Shown piece after piece: positions 1 through 5,660 of a DNA stretch of 7,065 nucleotides. The notes under the pieces are model-generated. The model was not told the DNA's origin and ran no database searches. It worked only from the letters and a program-made list of their open reading frames with translations. How positions within the stretch are numbered: position 1 is the first letter of the stretch; every line of letters starts with the position of its first letter. Origin of the DNA: Bacillaceae bacterium (GTDB taxonomy: Bacteria > Bacillota > Bacilli > Bacillales_A > Planococcaceae); assembly GCA_030149685.1 (NCBI GenBank), contig JASLGI010000242.1, forward strand, positions 1-7,065, in the 5' to 3' direction. Made by a program: the position numbers and the translations under genes.

Positions 1-1
1 G

Positions 2-2428
2 CTTCTCTTCAGGTGCGTCTTTTCCATCTTCGGATGAATTGTCTTCACCTTCTGTTGAACTACCGCCACCTGTAGATGGTTTCTCTTCAGGTGTGTCTTT
101 TCCATCTTCGGATGAATTGTCTTCACCTTCTGTTGAACTACCGCCACCTGTAGATGGCTTCTCTTCAGGTGTGTCTTTTCCATCTTCAGATGAATTGTCT
201 TCACCTTCTGTTGAGCTACCGCCACCTGTAGATGGTTTCTCTTCAGGTGCGTCTTTTCCACTTTCAGATGAATTGTCTTCACCTTCTGTTGTGCTACCGC
301 CACCTGTAGATGGTTTCTCTTCAGATACATCTTCACCTTCGGATGAATTGTCTTCACCTTCTGACGGATCTGTCGGTGTAGACGGGTTCTCTTCAGATAC
401 ATCTTCACCTTCTGTTGAGTTGCCTCCACCACCTATGGATGGCTCTTCTGATGGATTCTCCTCTGGTGCATCTTTTCCAGCAGCTGAGCTATCTTCTTTT
501 GATTCCACAGGGTGCGTTACTTCTGTCGTCTTTTTCGTCGTTTCGTCTTGACCTAACCCTTGATATGTCAATGTCGTTTTACATTCGACATTTTCAAGTG
601 CTTCTTGATATTCAACATCAATATAAAACAACTGCTGCTTGTTACTTAATTCATCTAATTTGAAAGTAACGGTATGTGTATCTTTATTATAGACACCTTC
701 AATACGTTGACCATCAATCAACGTATACGCTTGCTTAAAGACTGCTTCTTTCGCTAATTCATGTACGACTGAAAGATCTTTTAATACTAATGAACCTTCT
801 TCACGAACATTCGTATCTTTCGCTTCGACGATATACGTTACGCGTTCTCCTACCGTCGGGTCGACATCTGAAACAATATCTGTCGTTACGTCCCAATCTG
901 CTTCAGCATAAGCATTTAAAATGTCTGGGTTAATTGCGACTGTTTCGTTTTCATTGTATTGTAAAAACATTTGAATCATGCCTTCTGTACCAGGCTCTGT
1001 ATAGAAATTAGGGAAGTACAAGTTGTTAATTTTCATAACTCCATGAGCTTCTAAAATTTCTGGTTTAAACACGAAAACAAAACGATGATTTTCTTCATCG
1101 TAGCGATATGTTTTAAAGTCTCCTGTTAATTGTACGTGCTTATCGAACTTCAATTGATCCGATAATTGAACGATTAACTCTGCATCGCGATACGGTGTGT
1201 CTGTCTTCATTGAATAAGAAACATCATATGTGAAACGTTCCCCTGTTAATACTGGGAATGACGCGGGAATACCAGGGCGCTCAGCAAGTTCACCTTTGAT
1301 TGTGATTCCTTCTTCTAAAACAGGTGCTTCACTTTCAAAACCGTGCTGAATCGTCACTGTATTCGTCGTTAATTCCTCGCCGCCCTTCGGCACATACGTT
1401 GCATAAGCAGTTGCAACTTTTTCACCTTCTGGCTGTTCAAAAAATAATTGAACGTTTACACGGCGTGGTGTTAATGGATGGAAGTTCGCATGACTCGTTG
1501 AAATTCCTCCAGGGTTATTCCAATAAACGCGATGATTTTCCGCATCATACTTCCCACCAAATGTTGCTGATTTAAAAATTGCTCCTTCTGGTAAATCTAA
1601 ATAGAACACAGCATCTTCTAAATCAATAGGAGCTACCCCAATAATAGGATTATGACGAAATGCGAACTCATACTCTACTTTTCCATTGTTATATGCACTA
1701 ATTACGCGTCCATCCATCGACCAAATTGAATCGACAGCGACTTCGCCATTTGGACCTTCAGGTAAAATAGGCGTTTCCCCACCAATTTGTGAACCATCTT
1801 CTCCCTCCGGATCTTCTGGAAGAACTTCGTAGCCACCTTCTTCTTCTTCTGTTAATGATGGTGTGTCTACTTCATATGGTTTTTCTTCATCGGTACCTTC
1901 TACTTCTACCTCTTCATCTTGCGTGTCATCTTCTGGAAGGATTACTTCTTCTCCTTCTTCTTCAACGTTAACCCCATTTTCACTCGCTTCTGGTAGAATC
2001 ACTTCTTCTACTTCTTCATCAAGTTCGACATTGACTCCGCCACTTTCAACTACTTCTGGAACAACGGTTTCTTCTGTTTCTTCATCGGGAAGAACAACCT
2101 CTTCTACCTCTTCATCTGGAAGGATCGGTGGTGTTCCTAAAATGTTTTCAGGAATTACAATGATCTCTTCAGAATGAACAGGTGTTTCAGAAGCCCCTGA
2201 CGCGTGAGTTGTCGTATCATTTTCTTTTTCAACAATAGCTTCTTCATTGATTGTTGGTTCAATGATTGGTTCTGTCGATTGTTGGTTTGTCTCTTTTTCT
2301 AAATTTTCTTCAATGATAGCTGCAACTTCATTACTTTTTTTCTGCGCGAATGTATCTGTCGTAGGGTTTGATAATTGAACAGCAAATAACGCTGTCAATC
2401 CAGCACCTACTTTTACTAAACGCTTCAT
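2..2428 (-). CDS. Large secreted surface protein, adhesin-like, with C-terminal 26-residue repeats (3' end outside window)
   Basis: An ATG at 2428 opens an uninterrupted frame of 809 codons that runs off the left edge, so the C-terminus is missing. AGGAG lies 7 nt upstream of the ATG. Residues 1-28 are a signal peptide (MKRLVK, hydrophobic core, likely cleavage TFA|QK). Residues 30-230 are highly acidic, with a recurring EEV(I/V)LPE motif and a repeated GVNVE element. Residues about 231-640 hold three beta-rich modules. The third (about 510-560, with DVDPTVGERVTYIVE) resembles DUF11-type or isopeptide-type surface domains. Each module carries a similar hairpin motif: YDAENHRVYW, YDEENHRFVF and YNKDTHTVTF. 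Residues 640-809 are Ser/Glu/Gly/Thr-rich and repetitive, like a wall-spanning stalk. Anchoring cannot be judged: an LPXTG motif or other anchor would lie beyond the edge. Export is well supported, an adhesin role is inferred, and no specific family name is assigned. It is divergent from the protease gene. Confidence 0.9.
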   Translation of the reverse strand, partial: MKRLVKVGAGLTALFAVQLSNPTTDTFAQKKSNEVAAIIEENLEKETNQQSTEPIIEPTINEEAIVEKENDTTTHASGASETPVHSEEIIVIPENILGTPPILPDEEVEEVVLPDEETEETVVPEVVESGGVNVELDEEVEEVILPEASENGVNVEEEGEEVILPEDDTQDEEVEVEGTDEEKPYEVDTPSLTEEEEGGYEVLPEDPEGEDGSQIGGETPILPEGPNGEVAVDSIWSMDGRVISAYNNGKVEYEFAFRHNPIIGVAPIDLEDAVFYLDLPEGAIFKSATFGGKYDAENHRVYWNNPGGISTSHANFHPLTPRRVNVQLFFEQPEGEKVATAYATYVPKGGEELTTNTVTIQHGFESEAPVLEEGITIKGELAERPGIPASFPVLTGERFTYDVSYSMKTDTPYRDAELIVQLSDQLKFDKHVQLTGDFKTYRYDEENHRFVFVFKPEILEAHGVMKINNLYFPNFYTEPGTEGMIQMFLQYNENETVAINPDILNAYAEADWDVTTDIVSDVDPTVGERVTYIVEAKDTNVREEGSLVLKDLSVVHELAKEAVFKQAYTLIDGQRIEGVYNKDTHTVTFKLDELSNKQQLFYIDVEYQEALENVECKTTLTYQGLGQDETTKKTTEVTHPVESKEDSSAAGKDAPEENPSEEPSIGGGGNSTEGEDVSEENPSTPTDPSEGEDNSSEGEDVSEEKPSTGGGSTTEGEDNSSESGKDAPEEKPSTGGGSSTEGEDNSSEDGKDTPEEKPSTGGGSSTEGEDNSSEDGKDTPEEKPSTGGGSSTEGEDNSSEDGKDAPEEK
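5..316 (-). repeat. Four 78-bp tandem repeats in the surface-protein tail
   Basis: Four head-to-tail 78-bp units lie at 5-82, 83-160, 161-238 and 239-316. Adjacent units differ at only 2 to 4 of 78 bases. Each encodes 26 residues of the form KPSTGGGSSTEGEDNSSEDG followed by KD(T/A)PEE. A fifth unit begins at the window edge, so the total number is unknown. The period is a multiple of three, so changes in copy number would keep the frame. Confidence 0.95.
317..457 (-). repeat. Two degenerate copies of the 26-residue repeat
   Basis: Residues 658-680 and 681-704 of the surface protein are shorter (23 and 24 residues) and diverged relatives of the repeat. They keep the NPS, EGED and SEE elements but have lost or changed the GGGSST part (IGGGGNST in one, TPTDPS in the other). 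They sit on the domain-proximal side of the near-identical copies. This pattern fits an array that is expanding and homogenising toward its distal end. Confidence 0.75.
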
Positions 2429-2435
2429 TCCTACA

Positions 2436-2465
2436 CTCCTCTCACAATCATCACTACCAATTATA
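2436..2465 (-). promoter_or_regulatory. Promoter -10 and ribosome binding site of the surface-protein gene
   Basis: On the minus strand, a perfect TATAAT lies at 2465-2460. AGGAG at 2440-2436 is 7 nt before the ATG at 2428, which fixes the start codon. No good -35 hexamer is visible at 16-18 bp spacing: the best is TCGAAC, with 3 of 6 matches at 18 bp. The promoter may therefore need an activator. The implied 5' leader is only about 25 nt. Confidence 0.55.
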
Positions 2466-2636
2466 ATAACATTTTTTGTTGGAGTTCGATAGTCGATTGA
2501 CCTATTTTATGAAAAAGAGAACTTACGATGTCACACTTTTCTCATAGGCGAGAATTGATTATCAAAAAAATAATAGTTATTCAGATATAAGACGAAGAAA
2601 ACAGACCTTTTTTAACTTTTTCTCATACTTACCGAA

Positions 2637-2671
2637 ATTTCCGACAACATTTCTTAGACACATTTCAGACA
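2637..2671 (-). repeat. Three short TGTCnGAAAT-like direct repeats
   Basis: Read on the minus strand, TGTCTGAAAT (2671-2662), TGTCTAAGAAAT (2660-2649) and TGTCGGAAAT (2646-2637) follow one another. Their starts are 11 and 14 bp apart, and the middle copy has a 2-base insertion. They lie about 170 bp upstream of the surface-protein -10. They could be regulator half-sites, but the spacing is irregular and the DNA is AT-rich, so chance is possible. Confidence 0.35.
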
Positions 2672-2821
2672 CAAGATGAAAAAGTAATATTTTTAGATAA
2701 TATCACATTGAAATCGAACTATTTTTTAACACTCACAACCATTTATCAATTACTTTAGAAATACAATTTTATGAAGGTCTTATAGCACATATTCATTTTT
2801 TTGTGAGCCTTCCTCTTCATT

Positions 2822-2846
2822 TCACTAGCCCATCTCACTAGTCCAT
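2822..2846 (+). repeat. Tandem 12-bp direct repeat, period 13
   Basis: TCACTAGCCCAT at 2822-2833 and TCACTAGTCCAT at 2835-2846 differ at one base and sit 38 bp upstream of the protease -35 element. Two near-identical sites about one helical turn apart are a common arrangement for an activator or response-regulator site. No regulator is identified. Confidence 0.4.
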
Positions 2847-2867
2847 TCATCATTCAGTCACACTTCT

Positions 2868-2880
2868 TCATTCCGAATGA
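2868..2880. promoter_or_regulatory. 13-bp dyad next to the protease promoter (possible operator)
   Basis: TCATTC and GAATGA form a perfect palindrome around a single C. It ends 3 bp before the putative -35 hexamer of the protease promoter, where a bound protein could affect RNA polymerase. The operator role is inferred from position and symmetry only. Confidence 0.3.
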
Positions 2881-2883
2881 CCA

Positions 2884-2912
2884 TTTACCCTCTTTTCGCT
2901 CTTTGTTATAAT
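2884..2912 (+). promoter_or_regulatory. SigA-type promoter of the protease gene
   Basis: TTTACC (2884-2889, 4 of 6 matches to TTGACA) is followed after 17 bp by a perfect TATAAT (2907-2912). A TG at 2904-2905 makes it an extended -10. The expected transcript starts near 2919, giving a leader of about 25 nt. The ribosome binding site AGGTAGGG lies at 2930-2937, 7 nt before the GTG start. Confidence 0.65.
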
Positions 2913-2944
2913 AAAGCAAAACAAAATAAAGGTAGGGAATATTC

Positions 2945-4876
2945 GTGAAAAGATTCATTGTATTCATCGTCTTTCTTCTCGTATTAACGATTCAAGAAGA
3001 TGCCTCAGCGAAAACTGAACGTCTCATCGTCTTTGAAGAAGGCATTTTAGAACAGATTACGTCTTCATCACTTTATAATGATCAAATCCATCTTCAACGT
3101 CTAGACGATCAAATAGCGCTAGCAACATTCGACGACTCGTTACAACAAACATTCACGACATGTGACACAGTATTACGTCAATCACCTTTCATTCATACAG
3201 TAGAAATTGATCAAACTCGCTCAATTGATGAAAGTGTTTTCTCTCATCCGAACGATCAACTCGCTGCTGAACAATGGTGGATTGACCGTTTAAATATGCC
3301 TGAAGTCTGGGCGATCGGCCAACAATACGCCAAACAAGAAGCAAAAATTGCTGTCATTGACTCTGGGGTCAATCGGCAGCACCCAGACTTACAAGATGCC
3401 AGAATTTTACCCGGATTCGACTTTATTACAAATACATCAGCTGACGTTGACTTAAATGGTCATGGGACTGCAATTATTGGATTACTCCGAGCAACAACGA
3501 ACAATGGAGAAGGAATTAGTAGCTTACTTCACGAGTATCCTGTCAATATTTTACCGTTACGTATTATGGACGAAAAAGGAATTACTAAAATTTCTTCCAT
3601 CGTTCAAGCGATTGACTTTGCGATCAATGACGAAGTAGACGTGATTAACTTAAGTTTAGGAGGCGCTATGCCTTCTGAAGCTGAAAAAATTGCTGTGCAA
3701 AAAGCGATCGACAAAGGAATTATCGTCGTTGCTTCTGCTGGTAACGATGCGATGAAAGGTAATCCGATGAATTATCCAGCAGCTTATCCGAATGTTATCG
3801 GTGTAGGCGCACTCACACCGGATAATCAACGAGCACCTTTTTCAAACGTCCATAACTATGTTGATTTCATCGCTCCAGGTACAAAATTACTAACGACAGA
3901 TAAACAACAAGGTTATACAACGTTACAAGGGACATCTTTTTCAACACCTTTTGTGAGCGCACTTGCAAGTATGATTCGCTCAATCGACGCTAGTGCAACG
4001 AGAGATGTGATTTATCAAACGTTGCAACAAACAGCACAACCTTTATCTGACGAAGTCCCTTCAAAAGAATATGGGTATGGAGCCGTTCAATTTGTGGAAG
4101 CATTACAAACATTCTATCAAAACCTTCCGACAGTCATTTGGTCAACAGACAATTGGCAATTACCGATTGAAGCTGAAACGAAATGGTTAGAGTTAGATGA
4201 GCACCATTACGCAATTTTGCTAGAAGTAGGAGAAACCGTAAACTTCCGTGAAACGATGACATTAACGACGAATCAATCACCGATCATCACGATCAACGGT
4301 CAACAACTACGCGCAAATGCAGTCGGTTCTACACGGTTCAAGTTGTACCAGTTAAACGGCCCAACGAAAACAATCGACGTGAAAGTAACTGAAAATCGTC
4401 AACATACACTCGCAGGATTTACGAAAGAAGACGCTTCTTGGCAAGTAACACCGACAGAAAAAGCCTCTCTTCATCCTGAAGGATTAATTCACCTTGCTCG
4501 TCCTGGAAATGTTCAAGTACAAGTACAAACAGAAGGAAAAACGCAACAATTCAACAAACAAATTTCTGGTCAAGGACTTCCTACAGACGATATGCCTCAT
4601 GAAATCCTTCGACCAAAACATAGTAAGGACCAATTAACTCTTCTATTTAATGAAGATATCGATGAAACATTCGTTAAAAAATGTATCGAGTTATCGACAG
4701 ATGAATGGAATGAACACCCTTGGGATCATGTCGACATGACGTTAAAAGGCAAAAAAGTGTTCATTACACCGAAAAAACAATGGCCTGACACACCTATTTT
4801 CATTCATGTCCATGATGCAACACTCAATGATAAACCTTTAAACAATCCACAAATATTTTATTTCCAAATTCAATAA
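2945..4876 (+). CDS. Secreted subtilisin-family (S8) serine protease with Ig-like C-terminal tail
   Basis: This is a 643-residue extracellular endopeptidase precursor. It starts at GTG with AGGTAGGG 7 nt upstream; no in-frame ATG fits the signal peptide better. The signal peptide covers residues 1-22 (ASA|K). Residues 23-105 look like an inhibitor I9-type propeptide. Residues about 106-390 form the peptidase S8 domain, beginning WWIDRLNMPEVW. The triad is Asp139 (AVIDSG), His173 (NGHGT) and Ser331 (GTSFSTP), with oxyanion Asn267 (SAGND). All are intact, so an active enzyme is expected. Residues about 400-545 look like two small Ig-like (Big_2-like) modules, and about 555-643 like an SbsA/Big_5 Ig-like domain (LTLLFNEDID, FITPKKQWPDTP). 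There is no LPXTG or transmembrane anchor, so it is probably released or held non-covalently by the tail. The substrate is unknown. Subtilase assignment is firm; tail domain names are tentative. Confidence 0.96.
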   Translation: MKRFIVFIVFLLVLTIQEDASAKTERLIVFEEGILEQITSSSLYNDQIHLQRLDDQIALATFDDSLQQTFTTCDTVLRQSPFIHTVEIDQTRSIDESVFSHPNDQLAAEQWWIDRLNMPEVWAIGQQYAKQEAKIAVIDSGVNRQHPDLQDARILPGFDFITNTSADVDLNGHGTAIIGLLRATTNNGEGISSLLHEYPVNILPLRIMDEKGITKISSIVQAIDFAINDEVDVINLSLGGAMPSEAEKIAVQKAIDKGIIVVASAGNDAMKGNPMNYPAAYPNVIGVGALTPDNQRAPFSNVHNYVDFIAPGTKLLTTDKQQGYTTLQGTSFSTPFVSALASMIRSIDASATRDVIYQTLQQTAQPLSDEVPSKEYGYGAVQFVEALQTFYQNLPTVIWSTDNWQLPIEAETKWLELDEHHYAILLEVGETVNFRETMTLTTNQSPIITINGQQLRANAVGSTRFKLYQLNGPTKTIDVKVTENRQHTLAGFTKEDASWQVTPTEKASLHPEGLIHLARPGNVQVQVQTEGKTQQFNKQISGQGLPTDDMPHEILRPKHSKDQLTLLFNEDIDETFVKKCIELSTDEWNEHPWDHVDMTLKGKKVFITPKKQWPDTPIFIHVHDATLNDKPLNNPQIFYFQIQ

Positions 4877-4883
4877 AAGCGAC

Positions 4884-4984
4884 GAGGCTATGACAAAACC
4901 TAGTCAAATAAAAAACCAGTATCCCTTTATTTTTGAAATAGATAGATGCTGGGTTTTTATTTGGCTAAACTTTGTCCCAACCCC
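4884..4984. repeat. 101-bp imperfect inverted repeat
   Basis: Two 40-nt arms, 4884-4923 and 4945-4984, flank a 21-nt AT-rich loop. About 30 of the 40 positions form Watson-Crick pairs, with two further T-G wobbles on the plus strand. The best-conserved blocks are GACAAA/TTTGTC, CAAATAAAAA/TTTTTATTTG and CCAG/CTGG. It starts 8 bp after the protease stop codon. Its size and outer GACAAA/TTTGTC element recall the palindromic repeats dispersed between genes in many low-GC Gram-positive genomes, but membership of a family cannot be shown from one copy. Confidence 0.8.
4916..4958 (+). terminator. Intrinsic terminator of the protease gene
   Basis: CCAGTATC (4916-4923) pairs with GATGCTGG (4945-4952), including one T-G wobble, across a 21-nt loop. 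GTTTTTATTT follows directly. It forms the inner part of the larger inverted repeat. The A-tract before the stem gives a T-tract on the other strand, so it may also work in reverse. The long loop makes it a moderate terminator on paper. Confidence 0.6.
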
Positions 4985-5059
4985 TAGTAATTATTTCTAT
5001 ATATCCCCTTTAAAAGAAAAAGAAGAGAACTATCTCATCTAATGAATAAGAAAGAATAG

Positions 5060-5088
5060 TAGCCAATAAAGCTTACTTCTACTACACT
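5060..5088 (+). promoter_or_regulatory. Possible promoter of the lipoprotein gene (weak match)
   Basis: TAGCCA (5060-5065) and TACACT (5083-5088) are 17 bp apart, each matching consensus at 4 of 6 positions. A start near 5095 would give a leader of about 50 nt holding the Shine-Dalgarno and hairpin. A promoter is expected here because the upstream gene has its own terminator, but this assignment is uncertain. TATAAA at 5101 is an alternative -10, but it would start the transcript inside the Shine-Dalgarno sequence. Confidence 0.25.
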
Positions 5089-5107
5089 AAGTAATGAAAG
5101 TATAAAA

Positions 5108-5148
5108 AAGGAGGTGTCGATAAGGCTATTCCTTATCGAAAACATATG
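5108..5148 (+). promoter_or_regulatory. Hairpin-split ribosome binding site of the lipoprotein gene
   Basis: A near-ideal Shine-Dalgarno sequence, AAGGAGGTG (5108-5116), lies too far from the ATG at 5146: 31 nt separate GGAGG from the start. Between them is a perfect hairpin: CGATAAGG (5118-5125), loop CTATT, CCTTATCG (5131-5138). Looping it out leaves a spacing of 10 nt (TGT plus AAAACAT), within the normal range. No in-frame ATG, GTG or TTG lies nearer the Shine-Dalgarno; the only near-cognate is ATT at 5128, in the loop. The hairpin lacks a T-tract, so it is not a terminator. Confidence 0.7.
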
Positions 5149-5520
5149 AAAAAATTCATGATCGCTGCAGGGCTATCGTCCGTCCTACTCCTCGGTGCAT
5201 GTAGCGGAGACAAAGAAGATACACCTGTTGCAGACAATATGGAAAAAGAAGAATTACAAACAGATGTCGCTGGCGCACCTGACGTTCAATACAACGCAGA
5301 CGTCGAATTCGATCAAGCACTCGAAGAATACGAAAAAGCTTTACACAAAGACGGATGGAAAACAATCTATGACAACAAACCATCTGAAATCAAAGTCCAA
5401 AAAGACGATGCCGTCTATAGAATCCACGCCGTCTCAATCAATGGCGAAACGAAAATCCAAAAATATGAAGACATCGCACCTAACGAAACAGACGCAGAAG
5501 AAAAAACAGACGAAAAATAA
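5146..5520 (+). CDS. Small lipoprotein of unknown function
   Basis: This gene encodes 124 residues. Residues 1-18 are a lipoprotein signal peptide (MKKFMIAAGL, then LLLGAC), and Cys19 in the lipobox LGAC is the expected site of lipidation and signal peptidase II cleavage. The mature protein should be tethered to the outer face of the membrane. After an acidic linker (to about residue 50), residues about 55-107 form the only candidate folded domain: a helix (FDQALEEYEKALHKDGWK) and short beta strands (EIKVQKDDAVYRIHAVSING). The tail is acidic (ETDAEEKTDEK). I recognise no family. The ATG is chosen because it gives a canonical lipoprotein signal, despite the unusual spacing of the Shine-Dalgarno. 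It seems monocistronic: terminators lie on both sides, and the next gene converges on it. Confidence 0.88.
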   Translation: MKKFMIAAGLSSVLLLGACSGDKEDTPVADNMEKEELQTDVAGAPDVQYNADVEFDQALEEYEKALHKDGWKTIYDNKPSEIKVQKDDAVYRIHAVSINGETKIQKYEDIAPNETDAEEKTDEK

Positions 5521-5553
5521 TTAAGAATGCCTAACACTATCTCTACACATACA

Positions 5554-5604
5554 AAAACGCATGAAATCAAAGAATTACTTTGACTTCATGCGTTTTCTTT
5601 TTTT
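5554..5604 (+). terminator. Strong terminator of the lipoprotein gene, probably bidirectional
   Basis: The arms 5554-5572 and 5578-5596 form a 19-bp stem with one A-C mismatch around the loop AATTA. The core is ACGCATGAA/TTCATGCGT. A T-rich run (5593-5604) follows on the plus strand. On the minus strand the stem is followed by CGTTTTTGT, so it may also stop transcripts arriving from the convergent gene. Confidence 0.9.
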
Positions 5605-5619
5605 GACAGAAGACATCTT

Positions 5620-5646
5620 AAAAAACAATCATTTCACCTTGAAATG
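5620..5646 (-). terminator. Terminator hairpin of the FIVAR-repeat gene
   Basis: On the minus strand, CATTTCA (5646-5640) and TGAAATG (5636-5630) form a 7-bp stem with a 3-nt loop, 14 nt after the stop codon. ATTGTTTTTT follows. The stem is short and AT-rich, so read-through would then meet the stronger hairpin at 5554-5604. Confidence 0.6.
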
Positions 5647-5660
5647 AACGAATGATCCAT

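Larger units (their letters stand above)
2429..2944. other. Divergent intergenic region (516 bp)
   Basis: This AT-rich, gene-free stretch separates the divergent surface-protein and protease genes. It contains the -10 and Shine-Dalgarno sites of the left gene, and the promoter and Shine-Dalgarno site of the right gene. It also holds three TGTCnGAAAT-like elements at 2637-2671, a 13-bp period direct repeat at 2822-2846 and a 13-bp dyad at 2868-2880. I see no open frame with a ribosome binding site, no RNA gene and no convincing terminator. The length is generous for two promoters and leaves room for regulator binding. Confidence 0.7.

Noticed and set aside
5..316. Tandem repeats considered as a CRISPR array
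   Set aside because: The 78-bp units are contiguous, nearly identical throughout without unique spacers, and are in-frame coding sequence.
39..551. 170-residue plus-strand frame rich in Ser and Pro
   Set aside because: It is the antisense reading of the 78-bp repeats. Its periodicity comes from the real minus-strand gene, and it has no ribosome binding site.
1863..2177. 104-residue plus-strand Ser/Thr-rich frame
   Set aside because: It is the antisense reading of the acidic GAA/GAG-rich stalk of the surface protein; low-complexity and without a ribosome binding site.
5118..5138. Hairpin considered as a terminator or attenuator
   Set aside because: It is followed by AAAACAT, not a T-tract, and no competing antiterminator pairing is evident.
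5114..5149. 11-codon leader frame GTG...TGA whose stop overlaps the lipoprotein ATG (ATGA), suggesting translational coupling
   Set aside because: Its GTG lies inside the Shine-Dalgarno sequence itself, so it could not be started by that site, and no other Shine-Dalgarno precedes it. The hairpin-spacing explanation is simpler.
5195..5524. 109-residue plus-strand frame overlapping the lipoprotein gene, and a 75-residue minus-strand frame at 5156-5383
   Set aside because: Both are shadows of the lipoprotein gene, which has the lipobox. Neither shadow has a signal or a suitable ribosome binding site.
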